Assembly: GCA_040954595.2 (NCBI GenBank)
Contig: CM082584.2
Coordinates: forward strand, 8,184,001 to 8,248,000
Reading direction: 5' to 3'
DNA: 64,000 bases
Source: Balanoglossus misakiensis
Lineage: Eukaryota > Hemichordata
Shown here one piece after another: positions 1-13,365 of the stretch (position 1 is its first letter; each line of letters begins with the position of its first letter). The position numbers and the translations under genes were made by a program. The notes under the pieces were generated by a model. It was not told the origin of the DNA. It saw only the letters and a list, made by a program, of their open reading frames with translations, and did not search any database.

Positions 1-3000
1 GGTGTCATCATGAACTACGTGCTGGCGTACGTTGACAGTGATGGCAGCAGCAGCAGAAGCGGCAGACAGTGGTAGGTCACATTACAGTTGTGTCTCTCAG
101 ATTTTGTTGGCCGGCTGTGAACTTGTCTTGTGCGTGAAACCATGAACGCCATTTCACAAACTCTCTCTCTTAAATGGACGACAAAGTCCTTAACTTTTGA
201 CATTATTTTGGTTTAATATTACATGTCTTTTGGTGGGCTGTTTAATATGCAGTGAGCATCTGTTAAAAACTCAACTCACACTCTGTACTGTACTGTACAT
301 GAGTGTTGACCAAAAATTGAATGTTGGAAGTATTTACGTGTCAGTGGGTCATTTTGCCTGCTTTAGTGAGTATATGACAACATAAGGTAAAACCAGATTG
401 CAGATTGTGTCTTTCAATACATACTGTAACTTGAGATGACAGGTGTTTTTTATATAATACTCAAATACATACCATACTTTTGAATTTGAAAATCTTTTCT
501 TTGTTTTGACGTCTGTTAACATTTCTGATTGGTGCTCGTTCTGTGTTCCGCAGGAAGAGAGTTGAGTTTGACAACACAGTCAATCGCTATGTCGCCAAGG
601 ATCTACACGAGTATGTCCAGTACGAGTTCCGCATTCAAGCAAAGAATATTGTAGGATACGGTGGCTTCTCCAAAACGGTCACCGAATATACCATGGAAGG
701 AGGTGATTATAATTATTGGGCTCAGTTTGAATTCAGTTGTATTTATAAGAGGTTTCTCTATGTTATTAGCCTTAAAAGGTTCTGGAATTTGAAACCAGCT
801 CTATAGGGGAAAAAATTGAATTTCCTTCTAGAGTGTCCTGCAAATTTTACTGAATTTCTAGTACGTTATGAAATGTTCATTACCTGTGCAGTAATCATAA
901 AATCTTGATTCTTGTGAAGAATTTTGACAAAGAGTTTCACCGTATAACTTTGGAAAAATCACTGAAAAATTGGCATCGTGGAATTGTGAATTATTTCATG
1001 CAAATGAACCCTAAAATAAGGCAGCTGGCCCCTCTGTTGTTGTGATTGGTTCATTATAGAAGGAGATAAAAGCTTCTTTGTATGTCGTTCTTCCAACAGT
1101 TCCCAGCAGTGCGCCCGTCAACCTCACACTGCAGACTCTTCCCAACGCTCCCTCCAGCCTGCTGGCCAGTTGGAAAGCTCCGTGCCTGGAAGACAGGAAC
1201 GGCATCATCCGGCAATACAACTTGGCCTTTTGTACCTACCATCCCAACGTGAATGGAGACAGCGGCAATAAGCGGATAGGTTGCCAAGGTAACGTGACGG
1301 AATGAGTCGGGCGTTATACGTGCTAATTGACGTATTTTGGCGACGTTGACAGTTTTCAAGCTTTCTCCTATAGTCATGACAGCATTCAATTTTAGCTGCT
1401 GGATTTGACATCATGTATTATTAAGATCGGTGGCCTATTGTATGTGTGTGGGCAATTTACGTCACGCACATGTATATATTATAGTTCAATTTGTTCAATA
1501 TTCTGTAGTGAATATAAAAACAGAGTAAGTAGTGAGTGGTTGCTTGCAACTGCCAGGCCCCTTATGAATGATGCAAATTTGTATTTGTATACATTGACAA
1601 TGTGTTTAACTCAGAATTGGTAAGCTAATCTTTTCCTGCAAAGACAGGGAGACATCTTTGTTCTCTGTTTCATATACCGGTACCGTATATATATATACCC
1701 GTATACAGGCCAAATGTATTAACTCATCCTGGACTTTTTGTGAAAGTTTATGAGCACATGTCAACTGCAGGCTGCTCTCTCTCTCTCTCTCTGTGTACTT
1801 AGGTGTCTATCGGTACCAAACACATAACTGGGTGATGCGTCATTCTAAACATTAATAGATGTCCTCCCCTAAATACCGCCCTCTCTTGTTCCGTCTTCCA
1901 CAGCAAAAGACGTAACCAAGGCGACGTACACGGTCCCCGATCCACAGACTCTGAAATCGAGCCGGGAACTGCTGCATTACGAAATCACCGGTCTGAAAGC
2001 CAACACAGGTTATGCGGTGTCGGTGTCAGCGCTGACCACGGCAGGGGAAGGACCGGCCACTGAGTTCGTTCTGCAGAAAACAAGTATCGGAGGTCAGTGG
2101 AATGTAACTCTTACCCAATTTGTTTTTCTATGTATTTATTTGTTCATCTTACTTGTAAAGAACTTGTAAATTTGTCAATTCTGATGTAATCTTGTACACT
2201 CCTTTGAAATTGTATATGCCAGGATTGTATTGTATTGTATTATATTGTATTGTATTGTATTGTGTTGTGTTGTGTTGTGTTGTGTTGTGTTGTGTTGTGT
2301 TGTGTTGTGTTGTATTGTATTGTATTGTATTGTATTGTGTTATGTTGTGTTGTATTGTATTGTATTGTAAATGTGTATTGTATTGCATTGTTGTATTGTG
2401 TTGGTGCATTGTGTTGTTGTGGTAAATTGTATTAAATATGACCACCACTACCGTATAATGATTGCTCCAAGAAGCCTCCAGAAGACTATAAAGCAAAGAA
2501 ATTTTACTGGAAGCTCTCACTTTCTCTTTTTCTTGCCATCCAGCTCCGACAGGACGCCCTCTCTCCATCAGAGTGCCGAAGATACAACCGTCCACGCTGA
2601 CTTTGACGTGGGCCATGGACAATGAGTCGGACGTCCTGATCAGCCACTACATGGTGGGCGCGAGGCCGCTCAACCACACCGACTGCGGCATGAAGTTCAT
2701 GAACGTGACTGAAACCGCGGTCACCATCCCGAACCTGTGCGGTTACGAGACCTACGAGCTCACCATCAAGGCCTGCAGTAATGCGGTCATAGACGACCCT
2801 TGTGGCAAAGATTCCGCGCCTGTGTACAGCACCACTGAGGCAGGAGGTGAGTTCTACCAATTTCAAAGATTTTTTTTTTCTTCAATCGGACCGATTTTGA
2901 GAATTGTAGATGGCAAGTGGCCATTTAAAAAAAAAAATGTGCAAAAGCAAGTCAATACTTGAATTATCTCTAAAATCCGTACTACATTTACACGGAAGTA

Positions 3001-6000
3001 TGGCCCAGGTGATTTGTCCATTATTTTTTTCTTTTCCAAAACATGTTTGTGTGGCCTTGGGATTCAGGAATCAATTAGTCTCTTTGTGTGCATTGATTTC
3101 CCATGTGATAAACCTGGTTTCTTGTAAATTCCCAAAACATCATTCATCCTTCTCAGAATATTGCATCACCGCTCCCCTTGTTTGTGAAAGTCATAGAGGT
3201 CACAGTGACCCTGAGGCTAAATTTAACGTACGTGGCATATGGTGTAGAACATGTGACATTATGTATGTGTTGTTGTTGCGTAAGGCCATACAATGAGACT
3301 CTGTGTTTTTGCATCCGTCCAACTTGAACATGTAGGTGGAGATAAGCAGTTGAAAAGTAGTCGTAAAACTGGTACTCCACCACATAATGTATTTGATTGA
3401 CACTTTTCATATGGTTTTTAAATTGATGTAGAAATATTATCATTTTGACTGTGTAATAAATAATACATGTATAAGGTGTGTCGAGTATTCTTGATGTACA
3501 GATGAAGCAAATTTTCTCTCAACTGTCATGAACTGTGGCTATAGAATTCCATAGAATCTCTTCATAAGGTTTGTCTTGTCCATAGAAAATGTTCCTGAGA
3601 GCCCTGGTGTTTTAAATGATGAAAAAAGCATCTAGACCCTGTCTAACACAATGTTTGTGTGTTGTTGTTTTTCCCTCGTTTGATTCTAGTTCCCAGTCAA
3701 CCAATGGCTGTAAAGGCAGCTCAGGTCACTGATTCGACCATTGAAGTTGTGTGGGAACCCCCAGAAAGGTACGTGAAAACCAGAAACAGCTATCAGAATC
3801 AATATCCAAACACCGCTTGAAAGACTATGATGATATTTAAAAACAGAAAAAATGGAAATTTGCATTTTATTCCGAATGCTTGACAGGTGAGAGTGCTTCT
3901 AATATGCTAATGCAGTCCACCATCTGTCACGTTTTCAGGCTGAACAGCCCGGAGGATGGCATGACGTACTCCGTCGAGTGCCTGACGGAGCGCAACAAGT
4001 CCATGAGCGAAGTCGCGGTGGTCAGGTCGACGGAGGCCATCGTCCGCATGCTCTGTGACAAGAGTATTGACAGCGAAGCGGTGCAGGTCAGGTGCCAAGT
4101 GCGGGCCATCAGCGCCAGGCAAGAGAAGAGCCTGGCCACCTCCACCAATTACGTTCTGATTTGCTACGACGAACCAGGTGATTATCTTTACTAAAGAAAA
4201 AAAAAACCCTGATATGTTCCCCCCGTCTGGAGAGTTGGAATCGTCCGCTGCAGGTTCGCTGCGGGTGATTCCATTCAGGGATGGGGAGGGATGATTTGTC
4301 ACTCATGATGGACTCTGTGTGTGGTAGAAAGGACAGAAAGTGTTCATGTTCATAAACACTTTGAATATGCCAATGCGGTCAGCAGACATCTGTCCTATTT
4401 CATATTTTTCATAGAGTCGAAACCTTCCCTAAACAAAGGCTTGTGAGGGTATTCTTACTAGTTACACTTTCAAAACTGAAAAAACAAGTCTTGCTGAAAC
4501 TGCTCACATTTCACGCCTCTTTGCACTGTACTCACACACTCATTCACAGCCACAACCCGCCACTTTTTGCCGATCGAACCATGACCACCGCCATACCACA
4601 CCTACGACTGTATAATTATACAAATCTGGAACTACACACACTCCCACACACACACACAGTCACAAACAGCCATGAACTGAGACCAGTGGCATACTTACAG
4701 CTGAGAGAGTCTCTACAACTAAAAACATGGTGCTCAAAGCAAAAACTGCCACAATGTGATACGTTTAATTCCTTCACCACAAGACTATGATGTACTACAC
4801 TTCTTAACACTTTTTTCCCTCAGTCGATTCTTTCTAATGCGGTCTCTGATTTCGCCGAAATTCATCCTTCCTTGCCAATAATCTTCAGATCAGGTATCAG
4901 AACGATAATCTGGTCACCTTGTTCATGTGTTGGGTGAAGGACGAAACATTTATTCATGTGACCTTTTTTTTACAAAATAGAACTTTCAATGATATAATGT
5001 GACTGTATATTTGATGTCACGAATTTTGGGATTTTTGTTCTCTATGTTGAAGCTCTTGGCATTTTGGTTAAAAAAGTTTATATAGTTAAGCTGGAAAAAT
5101 AGATGTTTGATAAGCTTTGTATTCTATTAGTTGTTGTAGTGAGTTGTTTTTTATGTGAAAAATAGTATGGAATACGTTTCAGTGAATGTACGGTACATTG
5201 TATGTGCTCCACCATTAGTCATACTCAAGTCACCATAGCCATATTTTTTGCTTTTGATATATTTTTATGATGGTTTCAGCAATAAAGACAACATTTAATT
5301 GGCCCTTTCTCAGCAAAGCATCAGAGTTTGTGGAAATGTGGATACGGATGGGTTTGCATAATAAGAAAGAAACAATTACATGCTTTGCACCAATTTTTCA
5401 TCCGTTTGCTCATGCCAATTTCTGTCTGTCTGTCTTTTGGTCTGTACATGTATGTCCATAGTATCTCTCTGTTTGGGTGGTGCATCTCAAAAACAACTAA
5501 ACAGATTAAAGTCGAATTTGATATCTGATACTGCACCGAATCTCACGACATTTGCAAATTTTTCAATCTTTAATATTAAACCCATGTGAGCGTATTCATT
5601 TCATGTCTAGTTTATTCATGTTTCAGTGCTAGCTAGGAAGAGGGGTTCGACAGCTTCCTTGGGATTTCACGGTTCATGCGTTACTAAGTGCTTGCAGAAA
5701 CGATTAGCGCTTTTTTTTTCTGTCAAGTTATATTGTGTGAGAGAGACAGTCCTGCCTTGGGGAGAGATTTTCCAGACAGAAGAGAAAGTTCTGGCGTGCG
5801 TGCGTGCACTGCAGTTTAACTTGTCAAGGTCGCAACTGTATCTTGGTTGTCTGGAACGAGTGGGCTGCAGTAGTAACTGATTAAGAATTCAGTGCGCCGG
5901 GATCACTTTCACAGGCGAAACCCAAACCCATCTGGTTTTCTGCTCACGGGAAATTTCAGTAGCTACCTGTGGGAGTTATACAGCCTTGCTTTGGCTGATC

Positions 6001-8717
6001 TGGGCGTCATATCTCCTGTTATCCTCGCTGAAGTGATTTTAGCGTCTGGTGTAGTCTTGAGTTTCAGACAAGAGAATAACAGAACTAGGTCAGTTTTTTT
6101 TTTAGAGAGAATTGGCGGTGACTATATACCAGTAATACCTGCTTGTTTGTTTCTCTGTGCTTCGCCATTTTGTTGGAACATGTAATTTTGCTGTTCAAGG
6201 AAAACCCATCATGACAGGATAGTGACTCTGCTTTTAATTGGTTGTCCGGGGAACAAACGAAGCTCTCTCTATGCAATTATGGAATTTTGACGCAATTGAA
6301 AATAAGAGAAAGCAACGCCAGGTCTGGCATACCTCTGGCTCAGTCACATATTACGACATGGCCCAAATATTCCAGCACGCACACTGACGGGATTGGCTCC
6401 ATAAATTACATTCCACTCATGACCCCTGATCCCTGCCACTTCCCGTTGTAACCGAGCAGGCAGGATATGGGTCACGTCAAATTTTCTTTTTGATTTCCCA
6501 CAATCCTTTGTGTTTTGTTTATTTTACAAGAAGTGGGCTGGTTCCGTTCCCTCAGGGTCTACAGAGGTTACAGGTCACGGAAGGAATGGGGATAGGATGC
6601 TGGGATATGAGTAGCTAGCCTCTCATGAACATCTAGTGTAATTGTGTTGTAATTGTCTTTCAATTAGAATACTTCACGTGTGTGTCTCGATCTCTGTTCT
6701 GATAGATCTGACTTACAGATAAAACATTTCTTATTTTCCGACTTTTGCAGTGTGGCCATACGTGGTGATTGTCTTAACTGTCATGGTTGCCATAGCAATC
6801 CTTGCATTCGTCTCCTACAAGTGCTACATGTGCCTCAAGAGAAGTGGTGCTTTCGACAAAGTCAGCTACATCCAGCCCATCTGGGAAGTGAAGGTAAACA
6901 TCTGTTTTTTCTTTTAAGCATGTTACGCAGAACGTAAACGGGAAAACTTCACGCACTCGTTTTTTTCCCCATAGGATTACATTGATATTTGCTAGAAAAC
7001 AAACTTATACTGTTGTCCTTTTCATGGAATTTTACACATAGCTTAGTGCAGTAAATATATTTTCATTTGTCAAATAAAATCGTGTGGTCACCACACTCTA
7101 TTTTTAGATAAATTTCATTAAGATATATTTGCCTATAGCCAAACCATACCATTGGTGAAAAATGCTGAGTCAGCAGTTTTCTTCTTTTACCGACTAAATT
7201 CATCAAGATAGGCATCATATAATTCAGCAGGGTACTATAATAATGGAATCAATTTTGTATAAATTTCAGTTCTTGACAAGTCAAGTATTAGCTTGTTTCC
7301 TTCTGAAAATTAAAGGAAATAGGCAGCATCTGGATATTCTGGAAGTGAAATTTTTGGGGGTTTGAAAGATTCTGGGGGGAGATAGTAGGGAAAAAGGCCA
7401 TGAAAAACTCCTCGATGTACGGTATATGCAGATGGATGTGTCACTTTTGTGTGTGTTTGTCGATAGGTTCCAATGCAGGTCAATGTGTACTTGGGGGAGA
7501 AGGAAGAGTATGATGAGATGTGGCACCAGAGGTTTGAAGAGAAACAAGAGAAGACGACCGTGGACAGTGCGAGCGTGCATTCCACCGACCCGGGCGTGGT
7601 GGTTGACAGCGCCCGGCCCCTGCTGACGCTCGCCGGCCAGAGCTTCAGCATGTCCGAGCCGGGCGGGGAGGGCGTCGGCGGCGGCGGGGAGAGGAAAGGC
7701 GCCAGGCGGCCCAAGAGCGAGGGGGACGAACCCTCGGAGACGACCCCCGTGCTGAGGGGCGGCGGCGCGCCCAGCCAGGACGGGAGCCGGAACAGGCTGA
7801 GCTCGGCCGACGAATACCAGCTGATGGCCGAAGTCGACGGCCGCAGGGTGCTGGGCCCGCCGGGGTCGCTGTCCTCCCAGACGTCGGGGGACAGGGCGGA
7901 GTACTCGGAGCTGTCGGACGCCGACGGGCTGGTGGGGTTCAAGGCCAAGGACGACGGGGGAAAGACTGCCAAGGGGGTGCAGGAGAAGAGAGCCCTGAAG
8001 CTGAACTTGTTGGTGCCCCTGCAGGAGGGGGTCACCTTCCACCCGGACGCGGACGTCACCAGCATCAGTGTGTTTCACGCCGACGTCGATACCGGACGCC
8101 CGGACCTGGCTGCCGACTGCGCCCACGGCAGCATGGTGGGAGAGAACTCAGATAAGCGGGGAGGCGAACCCGGTGCCGACAGTATTCGCCCGTGCCAGTC
8201 GGCCGGTGATGATGCCAGCACGCGCAGAGAGAGCGCGGCGACGAAGAATGACAGCGCAAACCAAACACAAGAATATCAACCGGTTGGCACTTTCGAGCCA
8301 GGCGGGAATTACAGCTTGGACCACGACGAAGGGGTCTGCACGAGCGGACACTCGGAAGAATCGGGGATTATATTCGACATGAGTGACTCGGAAGATCTGG
8401 AGAATACGATCCCCTTGCTCAACGGCATCCCCCGGCCAATGTCGCCGTCACTGGGCCTCTTTGATCAGACGGCGGGATCATCCCCACCAAAAGACGCTAG
8501 TGTCTCCCACGAAGGACTACAAAAATTCCCCCTGGAGGCGAACGGCAGTTTCTTTCTCCTGCAGGACAGCGACGTGGAGCAGGACGAGGCGGACCTTTCC
8601 ACAGAAATTGACTGTATGGTTCTGTCCGCACAGCCGGTCCCGGACGACAAATATGTGTCGAACAGTCAGGACGCTTACAAGAGCCTCAACTCTGATCTGA
8701 GACAGACTACGGTCTGA
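1..8717 (+). CDS. gp130-like class I cytokine receptor paralogue A, 5' truncated by the window
   Basis: Exons read from splice sites and frame: 1-71, 554-702, 1100-1288, 1904-2092, 2544-2846, 3690-3768, 3939-4177, 6751-6893, 7467-8717; 870 residues visible plus TGA. All junctions are GT-AG and keep frame. The first 71 bases are the end of an FN3 half-exon, matching gene B's exon 22676-22535. The visible ectodomain is four FN3 domains (the first partial). The 143-nt exon 6751-6893 holds one hydrophobic span, and the tail of 416 residues follows. FN3 domains carry WKAPCLEDRNGIIR and LCGYETY signatures shared with gene B. The juxtamembrane IWEVKVP resembles box1 of JAK-binding receptors. The tail has Y-x-x-M (YDEM, YQLM) and Y-x-x-L (YSEL) but no Y-x-x-Q. 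The Ig and cytokine-binding domains, if present, lie before base 1. Role inferred: membrane receptor or signal-transducing subunit. Confidence 0.85.
1774..1793 (+). repeat. (CT)n microsatellite
   Basis: Short run of CT dinucleotides in an intron of receptor A, upstream of the exon at 1904. Confidence 0.75.
2222..2370 (+). repeat. TTGTA/TTGTG pentanucleotide minisatellite in an intron of receptor A
   Basis: About 150 bases of tandem 5-mers. Blocks of TTGTA flank a central block of TTGTG, and a looser tail continues to about 2420. It produces spurious open frames on both strands. It lies in the intron between exons 1904-2092 and 2544-2846. Confidence 0.9.
6751..6893 (+). other. Transmembrane exon of receptor A
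   Basis: This phase-1 to phase-0 exon of 143 nt encodes a membrane span beginning VWPYVVIVLTVMVAIAILAF, then a short basic, cysteine-containing stretch and the box1-like IWEVK that continues as VP in the next exon. Length and phases are identical to the transmembrane exon of receptor B (19733-19591) and close to that of C (51757-51896, 140 nt). Confidence 0.85.
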
Positions 8718-11700
8718 AATGACTAGAATGCAGCCTTAATTCTGTTCAGCCCACTGCTGGGGGAGATGTTTCACAAACGTCACCCAACTTACAAAGATGT
8801 GTGTACCAAAAATGGCCTTCCAGTAAACTTTATACTGTGAAATATACCATGAACGGTATTACAGACTTTATTACATCGATCATCACTCAAACTGTGAATT
8901 TATTAAAAGTTTTGATATTGAATATTTTTCAAGTTATATTTTGTACAAAGAACCTTGAGGGAGTTGCCAGACGGTAAAATTTATTTATTTGTAAAAGAAT
9001 GGGAAAAAAACATATTTCAGAAGGATTTTTCAGGATTGTGCTACAGAGGGATGTTCGTTGACTGAAGGGCATTATTTCATTCCTCCAGAGTTCAGGACTC
9101 TATTGCGCTCTATACCGTAAGTGGACACCAGAGATTTGGGGTTTCATTTCAGATTCATAGGTTATGATAATCGACCACACACATTAGGAGAATAGGTTTT
9201 GTGATTGAAAGCATTTACAGCCCATGTCTCACCCTTTTTTATATAAAATAAGGAATTCAGTCATTTCCTTATTTACAGAAGCCACTCTTAGCTGAAGCTT
9301 AAGAAGTTGAAAAATACAGTTTATGACAGATAGCTCCACCTTGTCGCAAAGGTGGAATCTGTTAGACATTGTATAACATACAATTTGTACAGTGTGTTAG
9401 TTTCTAGGCCATTCTAACTAGAGTGCGCTGTGTATGAAAGTGTGCCTGAAACTCTGCAATGTATTGTAAATAGCGCCATCACACATGACAGGGTCTATGT
9501 AATATTAAAGCAGTCGTAACAAATCAGCTCCTCGTGGTCACGTGTATCCTAACGCACTGTGTGTGTAGTGACTGACATAATTCTATGTAAAGCGCGCCCT
9601 CACAATTGTGATGGGGAAAGAGCATGCCCCCCAGTGCATGGAGACATCCAAATTTTGGTTGGCAACCTTTTGTAGATTATGCTAGTTGAAGAACGTCATC
9701 AATCACCTTGATTGGCACAACTGTACATAAGTGCAACGTTGGGCTGCACTTAAAAAATTGAAGGCTGCTCTTTAAATATTGATCTGAATCATGAAATATT
9801 CAATGACACTTTTTTGCCTGACTACAGGTAAGGAAAGTTTGTTAATGAACTTGCCAAAAGAATCATCAGGAATAATACGAGTCAGAACTTTTCTTGTGTA
9901 AAGGTTTTAAAGAAAAAAATCTGATAAATGTCTGTATTTATTTCTCTTTCTTATTTTGACAGAGAAGCTTTTCTATCTTTTTTTCTATTTCTGAGCAATA
10001 GGCAACAGTAATGAAATTGTATATATTGTGTCAACTCAAAATTTGAAGCATACATGTATTGTATTAGAATGTACACTTGATAATGTGCTTTGTCCGTAGC
10101 ACAGCATAACTATGTTACAAGAGAAATTTATGTTCCACATAACGTTCCTGCCAAAGTTAGAAGTTCGAGGGTACAAAACATACAATTTAATCATTTTTGC
10201 CTACTGTAATCAGATCCTTTCAACTCAGAAACACTTTTATCATTTGCCGGTATCACTGACTTTGTTTTTTATAAAGTGTATTAAGTTATTTGCCATCCTC
10301 AGACAGTGTGCACAGGTGTTTTTTTTCACGTTTTTGTATTTTTATTGCAAAGTACATGAACATTGCCACAGTCTGTGAAGTGATAGTTATTGGTGTAGGT
10401 TTTATATCATATTCAGAATTTGGGTAGGTAGATGTAGATGCTCCAAGGAATTCAAAACAATACTGTAAGCTGATACACAGCTGCAGCTGACCATTTAACT
10501 GCAGTGATTAATCAATTGTGATTAATTAATTAGGCAGAGTGAGAGTCAGAAACCCGCCGAATGTGCTACCGAAAAATCAGATTTTTTTTCGACACACAGA
10601 GTGACAAACAGACAACAGCAGCTTCGGGGGGGGGGGGGGCATTCTTGTTCAGATAAAACAGACTTTTCATCACTTAGCTAATTCATTTCATAATTTATTC
10701 TATTTTCTAACAATTTGTGTCCATCAAGATGTGTTCGTAGAATCTTCACGTTTTTCCACCATAAATAATATAAAGACTGATTTCCATTTCAATCTCCTCT
10801 ATCAATTCACCCTGGTCTTTAGGGAAAATTTGTAATTTAATGGTGAACATTGTATATTTGTCTCTATTTTTGAACATACAGTGATGGTGTTATTATATGT
10901 ATATTTTTGAGAAAAATACTTTTTTTTCAAGAATTTTTTCGTATTGATTCATAATTCATCACTTTTGTCAGTCTTTGGGAGTGTAGAGTATCAGTCACAT
11001 TGATCACATGACTAATTTAATATGTAATTTTAATGCTGAACATTTTTACATTGAAATCTTTGGTGTGAAATATTGAATCACTCTTACTAGCAGACCCCCT
11101 ATCTCATCCTCCTTTCATCAAATGCACGGATGGAGTCCTTTCATATAAAAAGCAACAACAAAACACATTGCATGAGGTTTAGTGTTGGCTAAAGTGAAAT
11201 AAGCTTTAATTCATTCAGGATCTATACAGCGCACAATTGACATTTTTCCTCAGATTTGACTTTCCATTTTTAGCACTTTATATTTTCTTACTACATGTAT
11301 AATTATCTGTAATGGCTACATTGTAGTGTTGTCAAAACCTTCAACAGGGAGCAATCAAATATCAAATCTATTTGATACGTTTGATTATTAAAAGTAAATG
11401 GTCCATCACATGAGGTGAATTGAATACCAGAAATGAAATATGATTACACTTGGACTGTTTGTACAAGAAAGAGAGTTACAAAACATTTTACATATCAATG
11501 TTCCACTAAGGTCAAAGGGTCAACGTAGATTAAGTCATTTAAGGGTGGCATGTTTTGCATGTACTAGAGAACTGGCTTCATTTTTAGTTCACTGAACGCA
11601 AAAAAAATATCTTGAAGAATTCACAGTACGGCTGGTTCCCATGGATTGTTAGTTGTTTGTATTCTGCATATAAATATAATAATTCTGATCTGCACACTCA

Positions 11701-13365
11701 AACACTTCTGTCCCCTTCCCCCCCCCCCCCCCACCATTTCATACTTGACGTCTATTTTGCAACAACTTGTTCTCCTCAGAATGTGTACTGTGTACATACA
11801 ATTTATAGCCTTTGCAAATTTAGAATAGATTAGCTGTATGACCTGCTGATTTTAAATAATTATATAACTCTGATTGTAACATTTTTCATGTTGATATGAA
11901 ATGTACTATAATTGTGAATTTCATGTGAGTTGTTCAGGTATTCACAGAATTTCTAGAAATTATTGCCGGATGTATACATTTCTATTACAGGTACATATCA
12001 GACATTTTTCTGGAATATTCCAATTTACATGCAATGAACACAGATCCATGGACAGTATTCTAACTTGCAGTTTGCAAATTATGATCACAGGTGTAGCCAT
12101 ATTGAAATGTTGGTGCAGAGGTGAAATATATTAGAAAAACACAACTTAGGTCCTCGCATTTTTGATGACAAGTTGAGCGTCCAGTGTTGCATTGCGAAAC
12201 CCCCCTGTGCCTTGTATTAGTTCTTTCTATTCCTTTGTGTGTAGGGTTGGAACCATTTGAAAAGAGGGGGAATGCAGGTGTACGATTCATTTTCCATCGT
12301 ATGTGAGAATTTGTAGCAAAGTGGGACATCAAGCCTAATTACAATCTAATGTTTCTACATATTTTGCTGTAAAGACTGGTTAATTGACAAATAAATATTT
12401 ATGTATATCACTGTTGAACTTGTATAGTTTAAATTTTGTGAAATGCTGAATTCTAAAATTGTCCCCATAAGTCCTTTTAGTACAGTGCGAGCTAAAGGCC
12501 TCAAAAATTTATAGATGATTAACTATGAGGATCTGAAAGAGATAAAACCACATTTTATTGATTTGTTTACTGGCCGACTGATTTTGCACTCTGATTTTGG
12601 CACCTCACCAATTGGCATGGGTCAAAAATCAGTCTGTACAAGAGATGTGACCTTTATGCAGACATTTATAGTGCAACTAAACTTGTATAGTTTTAAATTC
12701 GTACAATGTCATAAATTTTACTATGATTTTAACAATATCATTTAAATTATTATAGAGACTATATATAAATCTTTGACATTACTATCTGCACTGCTCTTTG
12801 TATTTTTGGAATGGGAGTTTGAGGAATTGAATTTTACAGAAAGATGTAATTGTCTAATATAGTTATGGGCCATCGGACAGGTTCGTGAAACTGTTGGATA
12901 TCATTCAAATCACAGGTATTGAAGTCAAAGAAATATTAAATTAATATGTTATGTGAATCTGACACAGATTATGACATGAAATTTATAGTAAAATAACTTG
13001 GACCAAACTTTCGTTTTAAGCGTATATAGTGTTTTTCCTTTGTGATGAGACACGTACATGTACAAAAATAGCAACTGACTGCATCCAGCTATCACTTCAG
13101 TTTCGTAGAAAAATAGTGTCACACCATTGTAATTTGTAAACAAGATAACCTTTCAACCTCAGATCAGGCGATTTTAACGTCTGCCAAACAATGGTACACT
13201 TCAAAATGACCCCCTAGGAGAGTCAAATCTTAGTTAACCTGCATAGAAACAAGTGTAAGGTAAGCTAAGGTCCAGTTAAAAAGGTTTTGATTTATCACAT
13301 CTGTAAAAGAACAAGTTAGGGGACTTCAGAATAGCTAAATTCTTTCAACGTTGCTGGTGTTCAAA
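8718..13365. other. 3' UTR of receptor A and intergenic DNA before the TRIM gene
   Basis: No coding gene seen. The candidate 3' end of receptor A is an ATTAAA at 9504-9509 followed by a GT-rich stretch near 9559-9568. An earlier ATTAAA sits at 8902-8907 and an AATAAA at 12390-12395. Homopolymer runs occur: G at 10626-10639 and C at about 11718-11732. Open frames here are short, A/T-driven and without recognisable domains. Confidence 0.6.

Noticed and set aside
2149-2622. Open frames rich in Asn-Thr-Gln or Val-Leu-Cys repeats
   Set aside because: They are translations of the TTGTA/TTGTG minisatellite within an intron.
7281-8126. Long minus-strand open frame of 281 codons
   Set aside because: It is antisense to the GC-rich tail exon of receptor A, where stop codons are rare on both strands. 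Composition is proline/arginine/glycine-rich with no domain.
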